Of a stretch of DNA of 37,637 bases, positions 25,062-32,937 are shown piece by piece (position 1 is the stretch's first letter; each line of letters opens with the position of its first letter). This DNA is from Acidobacteriota bacterium. GTDB lineage: Bacteria; Acidobacteriota; Terriglobia; 20CM-2-55-15. A model generated the notes under the pieces. That model made no database searches. It saw nothing but the letters and a program-made list of their open reading frames with translations, and was not told the DNA's origin. The stretch spans positions 1 through 37,637 of the forward strand of contig QHWY01000229.1 in the NCBI GenBank assembly GCA_003223875.1. Direction: 5' to 3'. Both the position numbers and the translations under genes were made by a program.

Positions 25062-25091
25062 ATTATAAGAAGGTGTCCTCCAGGAAAGCAA
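25062..25091 (-). promoter_or_regulatory. Probable promoter of the VWA gene pair
   Basis: Minus-strand TATAAT (25067-25062) is a perfect -10. TTGCTT (25091-25086), 18 nt upstream, is a weak -35. The predicted leader of about 45 nt includes the AAGGAG that serves the start at 25009. Confidence 0.45.
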
Positions 25092-25195
25092 CCGGGATCA
25101 GTCATCTATTTTCGGAAAATCTCCACCAAGCCTCCACACCGACGGCTGCAAGTTTTCTGCCAAAGGACCTGCGGTGTCCTGGAGGTCATGTTAAG

Positions 25196-25990
25196 ATGAA
25201 GTGCGGTGTTTTGATGAAGGTTGACGCCGCAATTGCAATCATCCCCGCCCGATATCATTCCACTCGTTTCCCCGGAAAACCGATAGCCGAAATCGAAGGA
25301 AAACCATTGATAGAGTATGTTTACAAGCGCGTCGAGAAGGCCGCTTTGGTAAGCCGGATTGCTGTGGCTACCGATGATCGGAGGATCGCTCAGGCCGTTC
25401 GGAGCTTCGGCGGGACCGCTATCATGACCCGAAGTGACCATCCGAGTGGTACTGATCGGTTGGCAGAAGCCGTCGAGGGACTTTCCGAGGACACACTCAT
25501 CGTGAACGTTCAGGGAGATGAACCAATGATCGATCCGGGCGACATCGACCGGGCAATCGCGGCAGCCCGCACTCGTGACGCGGAAATGGTCACTCTGATG
25601 ACAAAAATCGCCAGCCCAGACGCCGTCGATCCCAACCGGGTCAAAGTAGTCACGGACCGGAATGGAATGGCTTTGTATTTTTCGCGTTCAAAAATTCCTT
25701 CGAGAGGGACCTGTTTTCTCCATGTGGGTCTGTACGTTTACTCGGCCGGTTTTTTGAAAAAATTTACAAAACTGGAACGGACGCCACTCGAAGTCGCAGA
25801 AGGTTTGGAGCAGCTACGCGCGCTGGAACATGGATACCGTATTCGTGTGGTCCAGGTCGAAAGCGAGTCTTGGGGCATTGATACACCGGAAGATCTGGAA
25901 AGATTTAAGAAAATTCGGGGTCAGACGGGTGAATTCCCTATTTTCCAAACGAAGAGCTTGAACCGGAAAATAGGGAATTCACCCGTCTGA
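25196..25990 (+). CDS. kdsB: 3-deoxy-manno-octulosonate cytidylyltransferase
   Basis: KdsB activates KDO with CTP to CMP-KDO for LPS inner-core synthesis. The roughly 264-residue product has the nucleotide-binding start AIIPARYHSTRFPGKPI, VATDDRRIAQAV, SDHPSGTDRLAEA, VNVQGDEPMIDP and SWGIDTPEDLERFKKI. The normal family end comes at that last motif. The following 25 or so residues (GQTGEFPIF... onward) are encoded by a palindromic repeat that also supplies the stop, so the tail is acquired. The ATG at 25196 is chosen because GGAGG lies 10 nt upstream; MKVDAAIA at 25214 is an alternative. It leads the kdsB-pyrG-kdsA unit. Confidence 0.92.
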   Translation: MKCGVLMKVDAAIAIIPARYHSTRFPGKPIAEIEGKPLIEYVYKRVEKAALVSRIAVATDDRRIAQAVRSFGGTAIMTRSDHPSGTDRLAEAVEGLSEDTLIVNVQGDEPMIDPGDIDRAIAAARTRDAEMVTLMTKIASPDAVDPNRVKVVTDRNGMALYFSRSKIPSRGTCFLHVGLYVYSAGFLKKFTKLERTPLEVAEGLEQLRALEHGYRIRVVQVESESWGIDTPEDLERFKKIRGQTGEFPIFQTKSLNRKIGNSPV

Positions 25991-26001
25991 CCCCGAATTT
26001 T
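25910..26001. repeat. Perfect 37-bp-arm palindrome, REP-like (copy 2), over the kdsB stop
   Basis: Arms 25910-25946 and 25965-26001 are exact complements around an 18-nt loop. The arm starts AAAATTCGGGGTCAG, matching the core of the palindrome at 4186-4260 with a different inner stem. The kdsB reading frame runs through both arms to the TGA at 25988. The pyrG Shine-Dalgarno GGGAG begins 2 nt after the element. Confidence 0.85.
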
Positions 26002-26012
26002 CGGGAGAATCA

Positions 26013-27644
26013 ATGGATAAAAAATTCATCTTCGTGACCGGAGGAGTTGTCTCATCGCTGGGTAAAGGCTTGGCCTCGGCGTCCATCGGTTGCCTGCTGG
26101 AGAGCCGCGGGTTCACAGTCAACCTGCTGAAATTCGATCCTTATTTAAATGTCGATCCGGGAACGATGAGCCCGTACCAACACGGCGAGGTCTATGTCAC
26201 CGACGACGGCGCGGAAACGGACCTGGACCTCGGTCATTACGAGCGCTATACCCACGCCGAGCTCGGCCGAAAAAACAATCTGACGACCGGCCGCATTTAC
26301 GAAACGATTATTCAAAAGGAGCGGCGCGGGGATTATCTGGGCAAAACCGTTCAGGTGATTCCGCACGTCACCAACGAAATCAAAGCCGCCATTCATCGCG
26401 TATCCGAGAACGTCGACGTCACTATCGTGGAAGTCGGCGGCACTGTGGGCGACATCGAGTCGTTGCCTTTCCTGGAAGCGCTCCGGCAGATGCGCCAGGA
26501 CGTCGGCCGCGACAACTCCGTTTTCGTTCACCTCACGCTCGTGCCATTCATACCAACCGCAGGTGAGTTGAAAACGAAACCCACACAACACAGTGTGAAA
26601 GAATTGCTCGAAATCGGCATTCAAGCCGACGTGCTGTTGTGCCGTACGGATCGGTTCCTTTCAGCCGATATGAAGGCAAAGATTGCGCTCTTCTGCAACG
26701 TGTCGGAACGAGCAGTCATCACGGCGAAAGACGTTGCGAGTGTTTATGAAGTTCCCCTGGTCTATGCGTTAGAAGGCCTCGATGACGAGATCGTGCGGCT
26801 GCTCCATTTAGCCCAGACGGAGCGCCGGATGCGGGATTGGGAAGCGCTTGTCGAACGCGTGCACCATCCGATCGACGAAGTGTCGATTGGTGTGGTCGGC
26901 AAATACGTCGAACTGGAGGATGCGTACAAGAGCCTGCGCGAAGCGCTGGTCCATGGCGGACTCGTGCATAATCTCCGCACGAAGATCGATTGGATCGAAG
27001 CCGAAAGCCTGGAAAAGGGCGGCGAACCCTCCAAGCTCCGTCAGTTCGACGGATTCTTGGTCCCCGGTGGATTTGGGAAGCGCGGCATTCCGGGAATGGT
27101 GCGCGCGATCCAATTCGCGCGCGAACAAAAGGTCCCCTATTTCGGCATTTGCCTGGGCATGCAGTGCGCCGTCATCGAATTTGCTCAGAATGTTTGCGGA
27201 CTGCATCAGGCGAACAGCACCGAGTTCGATGCGAACACGCCGTACCCGGTCATTTACAAGCTCCGCGATCTGCTCGGCGTCGACACTATCGGCGGTACTA
27301 TGCGTTTGGGAGCTTATCCGGCGCAGCTCAAGGGAGGTTCTCTCGCGAACCGTGTTTACGGATCCGATATGATTTCGGAGAGGCATCGTCATCGGTATGA
27401 ATTCAATCGGCAATTCGAGCAAGTCCTGACGGATCACGGATTGGTCATCTCCGGCGTTTCTCCCGATAAGAACTTCGTTGAAATCATCGAGATTTCCGAT
27501 CATCCCTGGTTCCTCGCCTGCCAGTTCCATCCCGAATTCAAGTCGAAACCGCTGGCGGCGCATCCTTTGTTCTCATCCTTTATTAACGCTTCGTATGAGC
27601 ATCGTCTGGCGCGTACAAAGACCGGGCAGTTGGCCATGAAATGA
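26013..27644 (+). CDS. pyrG: CTP synthase
   Basis: PyrG converts UTP to CTP with glutamine as nitrogen donor, supplying among others the CTP used by KdsB. The 543-residue length is typical. The synthetase domain starts [17 protein letters not shown] and has [17 protein letters not shown] and [11 protein letters not shown]. The class I glutamine amidotransferase domain (about residues 290-535) has the nucleophile cysteine in [15 protein letters not shown], and the His and Glu of the triad in [18 protein letters not shown] Shine-Dalgarno lies 5 nt before the ATG. Its stop overlaps the kdsA start by 4 bp. Confidence 0.97.
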   Translation: MDKKFIFVTGGVVSSLGKGLASASIGCLLESRGFTVNLLKFDPYLNVDPGTMSPYQHGEVYVTDDGAETDLDLGHYERYTHAELGRKNNLTTGRIYETIIQKERRGDYLGKTVQVIPHVTNEIKAAIHRVSENVDVTIVEVGGTVGDIESLPFLEALRQMRQDVGRDNSVFVHLTLVPFIPTAGELKTKPTQHSVKELLEIGIQADVLLCRTDRFLSADMKAKIALFCNVSERAVITAKDVASVYEVPLVYALEGLDDEIVRLLHLAQTERRMRDWEALVERVHHPIDEVSIGVVGKYVELEDAYKSLREALVHGGLVHNLRTKIDWIEAESLEKGGEPSKLRQFDGFLVPGGFGKRGIPGMVRAIQFAREQKVPYFGICLGMQCAVIEFAQNVCGLHQANSTEFDANTPYPVIYKLRDLLGVDTIGGTMRLGAYPAQLKGGSLANRVYGSDMISERHRHRYEFNRQFEQVLTDHGLVISGVSPDKNFVEIIEISDHPWFLACQFHPEFKSKPLAAHPLFSSFINASYEHRLARTKTGQLAMK

Positions 27645-28495
27645 GATACTCGATACCGGACTTTGGTCTCGACCTGTCGGGCGATCTGTTTCTCATCGCG
27701 GGGCCTTGCGTCATCGAGAGCCGCGAACACGTGCTGTTCATGGCGTCGGAGCTGAAGAAGATCACGTCGGCCTGCCGAGTTCCGTTCGTTTTCAAGGCTT
27801 CTTACGATAAGGCGAACCGTACATCGATCAAATCGTTTCGCGGTCCAGGGCTTCGCGAGGGTCTCGACATCCTGGGCGAAGTTCGGCAGAAGATCGGTGT
27901 GCCGGTCCTTTCCGACGTACACGAACCTTCTCAATGCGAGATCGCAGGCGAGGTTCTCGACATTCTTCAGATTCCCGCATTCCTTTCCCGGCAGACGGAC
28001 CTCATTGTTGCCGCCGCCCGTACCGGAAAAATCGTGAACGTGAAGAAGGGTCAGTTCCTAGCGCCGTGGGAGATGAAGAACGTTGTCCAGAAAATGCGTG
28101 AGGCGGGGAACGAACAGCTGTTGCTGACGGAGCGCGGCGCGTCGTTCGGCTACAACAATCTGGTGGTCGACTTCCGCAGCTTTCCGATCATGCAAAATTT
28201 CGGCTGCCCGGTCGTCTTCGATGTGACGCACAGTCTGCAGCTTCCCGGCAGTCAAGGTCAAAGCTCGGGCGGTCAGCCTGAATACATTCCGCATCTGGCC
28301 CGGGCCGGAGTCGCCGCCGGTATCGATGGTCTGTTCATGGAGATTCACGACGATCCGGCAAAGGCATTATCGGATGGTCCGAATGCGCTCCGTCTCTCGC
28401 TCCTGCCGGCTCTGCTCGAACAACTGGTCGAAATCCGAAAATGCCTGAAAAAAAACATAACGCGAAGTTGTCGAGTGATCAGAGCGCAGGATTAG
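27641..28495 (+). CDS. kdsA: 3-deoxy-8-phosphooctulonate synthase (KDO8P synthase)
   Basis: KdsA condenses phosphoenolpyruvate with arabinose 5-phosphate to KDO 8-phosphate, the first committed KDO step. The 284-residue product has [62 protein letters not shown] and [11 protein letters not shown]. The cysteine in GPCVIES marks the metal-dependent class; metal-independent enzymes have asparagine there. The start overlaps the pyrG stop (ATGA), and the three genes kdsB-pyrG-kdsA form an LPS-precursor unit. The last 12 or so residues are basic and less conserved. Confidence 0.95.
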   Translation: MRYSIPDFGLDLSGDLFLIAGPCVIESREHVLFMASELKKITSACRVPFVFKASYDKANRTSIKSFRGPGLREGLDILGEVRQKIGVPVLSDVHEPSQCEIAGEVLDILQIPAFLSRQTDLIVAAARTGKIVNVKKGQFLAPWEMKNVVQKMREAGNEQLLLTERGASFGYNNLVVDFRSFPIMQNFGCPVVFDVTHSLQLPGSQGQSSGGQPEYIPHLARAGVAAGIDGLFMEIHDDPAKALSDGPNALRLSLLPALLEQLVEIRKCLKKNITRSCRVIRAQD

Positions 28496-28514
28496 GTCGA
28501 GTTGAGAGAGACCC

Positions 28515-28541
28515 ATTCCCCTCCTCGCAGAGGAGGGGAAT
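28515..28541. terminator. Hairpin between convergent kdsA and OsmC-like genes
   Basis: ATTCCCCTCCTC-GCA-GAGGAGGGGAAT is a perfect 12-bp stem with a 3-nt loop. It lies between two converging stops, so it may terminate both transcripts. No T-tract follows on either strand, and similar hairpins also occur as dispersed repeats, so the terminator role is inferred. Confidence 0.45.
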
Positions 28542-28554
28542 CACTACCCCTTCC

Positions 28555-28980
28555 TCACACCTCGATCCGTGCCTCCATCGTGATCTTCGCATTCAACAGC
28601 TTTGAAATCGGGCAACCGGCCTTCGCATTCTCCGCCGCGGTCTGAACCTTCGCGCGATCGGCGCCAGGGGCTTTGATCGTCACGGCGAGATGGCTCGTCG
28701 TCACCGAGAATCCGTCTCCCACTTTTTCCAGCGCCACCGTCGCCGTCGCCGAGATGTTCTGCGCTTTGATTCCGACGCCATCGAGCTGAGCCGAGGTCGC
28801 CATCGCAAAGCAGCTCGCGTGCGCCGCAGCAATCAATTCCTCCGGATTAGTTCCTCTTTCCTCTTCGAATCGTTTCGAGAACGAATAAGCCACATTCGAC
28901 AGCACACCACTGTCGGTCGAAACCGTGCCCTTGCCGTCTTTCAAACCGCCTTGCCAGGCCGCAGAAGCTTTACGTTTCAC
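28555..28980 (-). CDS. OsmC/Ohr family peroxiredoxin-like protein
   Basis: OsmC-like proteins reduce organic hydroperoxides through a pair of cysteines. The 141-residue product has both: one in AAAHASCFAMATSAQL and the other in AKAGCPISKLLNA. The N-terminus RKASAAWQGGLKDGKGTVST matches the YhfA/OsmC branch. The GTG start is supported by GAGGAGG 5 nt upstream. It is divergent from the M2 peptidase gene and convergent with kdsA. Whether it is OsmC proper or Ohr cannot be settled by eye; the length and GCPISKLL favour OsmC. Confidence 0.9.
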   Translation of the reverse strand: MKRKASAAWQGGLKDGKGTVSTDSGVLSNVAYSFSKRFEEERGTNPEELIAAAHASCFAMATSAQLDGVGIKAQNISATATVALEKVGDGFSVTTSHLAVTIKAPGADRAKVQTAAENAKAGCPISKLLNAKITMEARIEV

Positions 28981-28995
28981 AGAGTCCTCCTCAGG

Positions 28996-29024
28996 TTGAG
29001 ATCAATCCCAATAGCTTATATATT
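28996..29024 (+). promoter_or_regulatory. Sigma70-type promoter of the M2 peptidase-senA-senB unit
   Basis: TTGAGA (28996-29001), 17 nt spacer, TATATT (29019-29024): five of six matches in both boxes with ideal spacing. The -10 ends 10 nt before the ATG at 29035 and no Shine-Dalgarno intervenes, so the leader would be only a few nucleotides long. Confidence 0.6.
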
Positions 29025-29034
29025 CTTAAGCATT

Positions 29035-30855
29035 ATGAAAACCCATCTTGCAACAGTCCTGTGTCTGTTTCTGACTTTTTCGGCTTGCGCCAGCGCGCGG
29101 ACCAGCGGAAACGACACCGGTGTGGCCACCGGCGCCGATGCGAAGAAATTCATGGACGACGTGAATGAAACCTTGCTCAAGCTAGGAGTCGAAGGCAGCC
29201 AGGCCGGATGGGTTTCCGAGACCTACATCACCGACGACACGTCGGCTTTGAATGCCCGCGCCAATCAACGCCTCATCGATGCCACGGCAAGGTTTTCGAA
29301 GGACTCCGTCAAATTCGACAAGCTCGAACTGGCTCCCGACCTCCGGCGAGAACTGAACCTTCTTAAAGTTTCTCTCGTCATGGCCACGCCTTCGGATCCC
29401 AAAGAGGGCGAAGAGCTCACCAGGATTGCCGCGAATCTGGATGCGGAGTACGGCAAAGGCAAGTGGTGCCCGGAGGCGAAGAAGCCGGACACATGCCTCG
29501 ACATCAACAAGATCACCGACATCATGCGCGAGTCTCGCGACGAGAAAAAGCTGCGCATGGCCTGGGAAGGCTGGCACACGATTTCGCCGCCGATGCGCAA
29601 GGATTACGTTCGCTTCGTGGACCTATCTAACAAAGGCGCAAAAGAACTCGGCTTTGCGGACACCGGCGCCATGTGGCGAGCCAAATACGACATGCCTCCG
29701 GATGAGTTCACGAAAGAACTGGACCGGCTGTGGGGCCAGGTTCGGCCGTTGTATTTGAAGCTCCATGCCTATGTGCGTATGAAGCTTCGCGACAAATACG
29801 GCGACATCGTTCCTGCAAACGGTCCGCTCCCGGCGCATCTTCTCGGCAATATTTGGGCTCAGGACTGGACCAATGTCTATCCCCTGGTTGCACCCGCTAA
29901 CGCGGATCCCGGTTATAACCTGACGGAAATTCTGAAACGCCGCAACATGATGGCGGTCGAGATGGTCAAGGCAGGCGAACGCTTCTACACATCGATCGGC
30001 TTCGCCCCGCTGCCGCAGACCTTCTGGGAACGTTCGATGTTCCTGAAGCCTCGCGACCGCGAAGTGGTATGCCATGCGAGCGCGTGGGATATCGATTTCC
30101 TCGAGGACGTACGCATCAAGATGTGTATCCAGCCGACGAGTGAGGACTTCCAAACCATCCACCACGAGCTGGGCCACAACTTCTACCAGCGGGCATATAA
30201 GGATCTGCCCGTCATCTTCCGTGACAGCGCAAACGATGGTTTCCATGAAGCGATAGGCGACACCATCGCGTTATCGGTCACTCCGGAATACCTGGTGAAG
30301 ATCGGATTACTCGGTAAAGCGCCGGACGCTTCTCGGGATATCGGCTTGCTCCTCGATAAGGCTCTCGAGAAGATCGCGTTTCTTCCATTCGGTTTGTTGA
30401 TCGATCAGTGGCGGTGGAAAGTTTTTTCCGGAGAGATCAAGCCTGAGGATTACAACAAGGCGTGGTGGGATCTTCGGTTGAAGTATCAGGGCGTCGCGCC
30501 GGTCAGCCCGCGCGGAGAAGAATTTTTCGATCCCGGCGCGAAGTATCACGTCGCGGGGAATGTTCCTTATACGCGCTATTTTCTTGCATTCATTCTTCAA
30601 TTCCAATTCCATCGGGCTCTTTCGCAAGCGGCGAACTGCGCGCTGCCGATTCATCGCTGCTCGATCTATGAAAGTGCGGAGGCCGGCAAGAAGCTGAACG
30701 CGATGCTTTCGATGGGCCTCTCGCGTCCCTGGCCCGAGGCTTTGGAGAAGATTGCCGGCACGAGACAAATGGACGCGACTGCCATTCTGGATTACTTCAA
30801 GCCTCTTGATGCGTGGCTCGATGAGCAAATCAAAGGAAAGCCGATCGGCTGGTGA
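29035..30855 (+). CDS. M2 family metallopeptidase (ACE-like), exported
   Basis: M2 peptidases are zinc dipeptidyl-carboxypeptidases related to angiotensin-converting enzyme. The 606-residue product starts with a signal peptide whose end FSAC suggests a lipoprotein (cysteine about residue 19), so it is probably periplasmic and membrane-anchored. The zinc site is HHELGH (about residues 375-380), with the third ligand Glu in GFHEAIGDTIALS downstream. WDIDFLEDVRIKMCIQPT and FILQFQFHRAL are also family-like. The open frame extends upstream of 29035, but the signal peptide and the promoter at 28996-29024 fix the start. One base separates its stop from the senA ATG. Confidence 0.92.
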   Translation: MKTHLATVLCLFLTFSACASARTSGNDTGVATGADAKKFMDDVNETLLKLGVEGSQAGWVSETYITDDTSALNARANQRLIDATARFSKDSVKFDKLELAPDLRRELNLLKVSLVMATPSDPKEGEELTRIAANLDAEYGKGKWCPEAKKPDTCLDINKITDIMRESRDEKKLRMAWEGWHTISPPMRKDYVRFVDLSNKGAKELGFADTGAMWRAKYDMPPDEFTKELDRLWGQVRPLYLKLHAYVRMKLRDKYGDIVPANGPLPAHLLGNIWAQDWTNVYPLVAPANADPGYNLTEILKRRNMMAVEMVKAGERFYTSIGFAPLPQTFWERSMFLKPRDREVVCHASAWDIDFLEDVRIKMCIQPTSEDFQTIHHELGHNFYQRAYKDLPVIFRDSANDGFHEAIGDTIALSVTPEYLVKIGLLGKAPDASRDIGLLLDKALEKIAFLPFGLLIDQWRWKVFSGEIKPEDYNKAWWDLRLKYQGVAPVSPRGEEFFDPGAKYHVAGNVPYTRYFLAFILQFQFHRALSQAANCALPIHRCSIYESAEAGKKLNAMLSMGLSRPWPEALEKIAGTRQMDATAILDYFKPLDAWLDEQIKGKPIGW

Positions 30856-30856
30856 A

Positions 30857-31960
30857 ATGGGAGCCTCCCTTGAGGATCTCGAGGTTTGGGTCATTGACGC
30901 TCGCGCACATACCTTAGATATCGTGCGCGATCTTTCGGACGAGCAATTTCGCGTACCTTTGCTGCGCACCATCAATCCGTTTCTTTGGGAGATCGGACAC
31001 ATCGCGTACTTTCAGGAATACTGGGTTCTGCGGCACGCTGCGGGCTGTCATCCCATCCGTCCCGACGGTGATTCCCTTTACGACTCCGCCAAGATCGCCC
31101 ACGATACTCGCTGGAATCTCCCGCTGCCGTCGCTCCCCCAGACGATCCACTATATGTTGGAAGTTCGCGACCGCGTCCTGAATTCCATCAGCACGAGTTC
31201 GTTCGATTTTTCGCGGGACACCTATTTTGTGCTTTTATCTGTCTTCCATGAAGACATGCACGATGAGGCGTTGCTCATTACGCGTCAGACTCTGGGCCAC
31301 CGGTTTCCGACCGCACTAGAACGAGCAGATGCCCCTCCGGTACCGGTTTCGGCGGTGGGTGATGTGTGTATTCCTGCAGGTGAATACACGGTTGGATCCA
31401 CAGGCGACGAAGGATTCATCTTCGATAACGAGAAGTGGGCTCACACGGTCAATGTCCCCGCGTTTCGTATCTCCCGTTCGCTCGTGACGCAAACCGAGTT
31501 CTTGAACTTCGTCGAAGCGACCGGTGCTTCGCCGCCGATCTATTGGAAGCGCGACGAAGATGGGAATTGGCTGCGCCGCCACTTCGCCGAATGGATTCCT
31601 TTGGAGCCGGACCGGCCGGTCTCCAACATCTCGTGGTTCGAAGCCGACGCTTACTGCCGCTGGGCCTGCCGCCGCTTGCCGACCGAACTTGAATGGGAAA
31701 TCGCCGCTCGCCACGGCGGATGCGATCAGATGTTCGGCAGCGTCTGGCAATGGACGTCGAGCGACTTCCTTCCATATCCCGGCTTTTCCGAAGACCCCTA
31801 CAAGGAGTACTCGAGCCCGTGGTTCCGAACCCATAAGACGCTGCGTGGAGCCGCCTTCACGACGCGTGCACGCATGATGCGTCCCGCATATCGGAATTTC
31901 TACACGCCGGAACGATCCGACATTTGGGCTGGCCTGCGTACCTGCGCGCTCGAGTCGTGA
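30857..31960 (+). CDS. senA: Probable selenoneine synthase SenA (EgtB-like)
   Basis: SenA is an EgtB-like non-haem iron enzyme that joins hercynine to a selenosugar on the way to selenoneine. The 367-residue protein has an N-terminal DinB-like domain with the three iron-ligand histidines: H48 in WEIGHIAYF, then H131 and H135 in FHEDMHDEALLITRQTLG. The C-terminal domain is the formylglycine-generating/sulfatase-modifying fold (about 160-365), with GSVWQWTSSDFLPYPGF and RARMMRPAYRNFYTPE. By itself it could be an EgtB or another EgtB relative. The adjoining SenB-like gene, overlapping by 4 bp, is what favours SenA. ATG 30857 is chosen to match the domain start; an in-frame ATG at 30818 lies inside the peptidase gene. 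No EgtD is in the window. Confidence 0.72.
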   Translation: MGASLEDLEVWVIDARAHTLDIVRDLSDEQFRVPLLRTINPFLWEIGHIAYFQEYWVLRHAAGCHPIRPDGDSLYDSAKIAHDTRWNLPLPSLPQTIHYMLEVRDRVLNSISTSSFDFSRDTYFVLLSVFHEDMHDEALLITRQTLGHRFPTALERADAPPVPVSAVGDVCIPAGEYTVGSTGDEGFIFDNEKWAHTVNVPAFRISRSLVTQTEFLNFVEATGASPPIYWKRDEDGNWLRRHFAEWIPLEPDRPVSNISWFEADAYCRWACRRLPTELEWEIAARHGGCDQMFGSVWQWTSSDFLPYPGFSEDPYKEYSSPWFRTHKTLRGAAFTTRARMMRPAYRNFYTPERSDIWAGLRTCALES

Positions 31961-32916
31961 AGTTCTTCATCGTAACGCCGGAAGCGCCGCGCTCCACACT
32001 CGGAAACGCCGTAACGGCAAATCGTTGGGCGGAGATTCTGCGCGAATTGGGTCACGAGGTCGCTGTCGCGACACAATGGAAGCCCGGCGCCGACGAAGAA
32101 TGCGATGTCATGATCGGGTTGCATGCGCGTCGCAGTTTCCCCAGCATCGAGCGGTTCCACCGAGTCCATCCCGGTGTGCCTTTGATCGTGGCCATGACTG
32201 GTACCGATCTTTACGGGGATCTACCTGCCGGAAATCCCGAAGCGCAACGGTCGATCGAGCTTGCTACGCGAATCGTTGTTCTGCAGGAAGCCGGGCTCGA
32301 GGGATTGCCCGAAGGATTGCGAGGAAAGGTTTCAGTGATCTACCAATCAGCGATAGCGCCGGCGAATCCTCGGCCGCCGCGGCAAGATTGTTTGGAGGTT
32401 TGCGTCTTGAGCCATCTTCGCGACGTGAAAGATCCGCTTCTGGCCGCGAATGCTGCCCGGCTTTTGCCGGATCGATCGCGCGTCCGCGTTGTTCATGCCG
32501 GGCGCGCGCTCAGTTCGGATTGGGAGCAGGCTGCGCGGGAGGAGGAGCGCAAGAATCCACGATACGAGTGGCTCGGCGACTTGCCCCACGAGGAGGCCAT
32601 GTACCTCCTGTCAGGCTCGCGATACCTGGTCCTCTCGTCTTTGATGGAGGGCGGCGCCAGCGTCATTGCTGAAGCCGTCGCCTGCGGCATTCCCGTTCTG
32701 TGTTCCAAAATCCCCGGTAACATCGGAATGCTGGGCGCCGATTATTGGGGCTACTTTTCGCCGCGCGGTCTTGGGGAGCTCGCAGAAATGCTTGGCCTCC
32801 TAGAGAGCACACCTAGCACGCACGAGGATCTTCGCCAGCATATTCTCACCCTTCAACCGCGGTTCTCTCCCACACAAGAACCCACTTCTTGGCGCCGGCT
32901 GCTGGCTGCGCTGTGA
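31957..32916 (+). CDS. senB: Probable selenosugar synthase SenB (glycosyltransferase-like)
   Basis: SenB is a glycosyltransferase-fold enzyme that makes a carbon-selenium bond, forming a selenosugar from a UDP-sugar and selenophosphate. The 319-residue product has a GT-B layout: N-terminal IVTPEAPRSTLGNAVTANRW, then IGLHARRSFPSIERF, AMTGTDLYGDLP and VIYQSA, all as I remember from the TIGR04348 family that includes SenB. The C-terminal donor half has SHLRDVKDPLLAANAARLLP and SSLMEGGASVIAEAVACGIPVL. GTG overlaps the senA stop (GTGA). No SenC/SelD selenophosphate synthetase is in the window, so selenophosphate must come from a distant gene if the role is right. Confidence 0.75.
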   Translation: MKFFIVTPEAPRSTLGNAVTANRWAEILRELGHEVAVATQWKPGADEECDVMIGLHARRSFPSIERFHRVHPGVPLIVAMTGTDLYGDLPAGNPEAQRSIELATRIVVLQEAGLEGLPEGLRGKVSVIYQSAIAPANPRPPRQDCLEVCVLSHLRDVKDPLLAANAARLLPDRSRVRVVHAGRALSSDWEQAAREEERKNPRYEWLGDLPHEEAMYLLSGSRYLVLSSLMEGGASVIAEAVACGIPVLCSKIPGNIGMLGADYWGYFSPRGLGELAEMLGLLESTPSTHEDLRQHILTLQPRFSPTQEPTSWRRLLAAL

Positions 32917-32937
32917 CGCAAAAATCTTGAGGGAGGC

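Noticed and set aside
26808..27563. 251-codon minus-strand frame opposite pyrG
   Set aside because: Shadow of a conserved gene, with no start signal or recognisable motif.
28690..29034. Upstream in-frame extension of the M2 peptidase
   Set aside because: It lies opposite the OsmC-like gene and its product is arginine-rich without family character; the signal peptide and promoter place the start at 29035.
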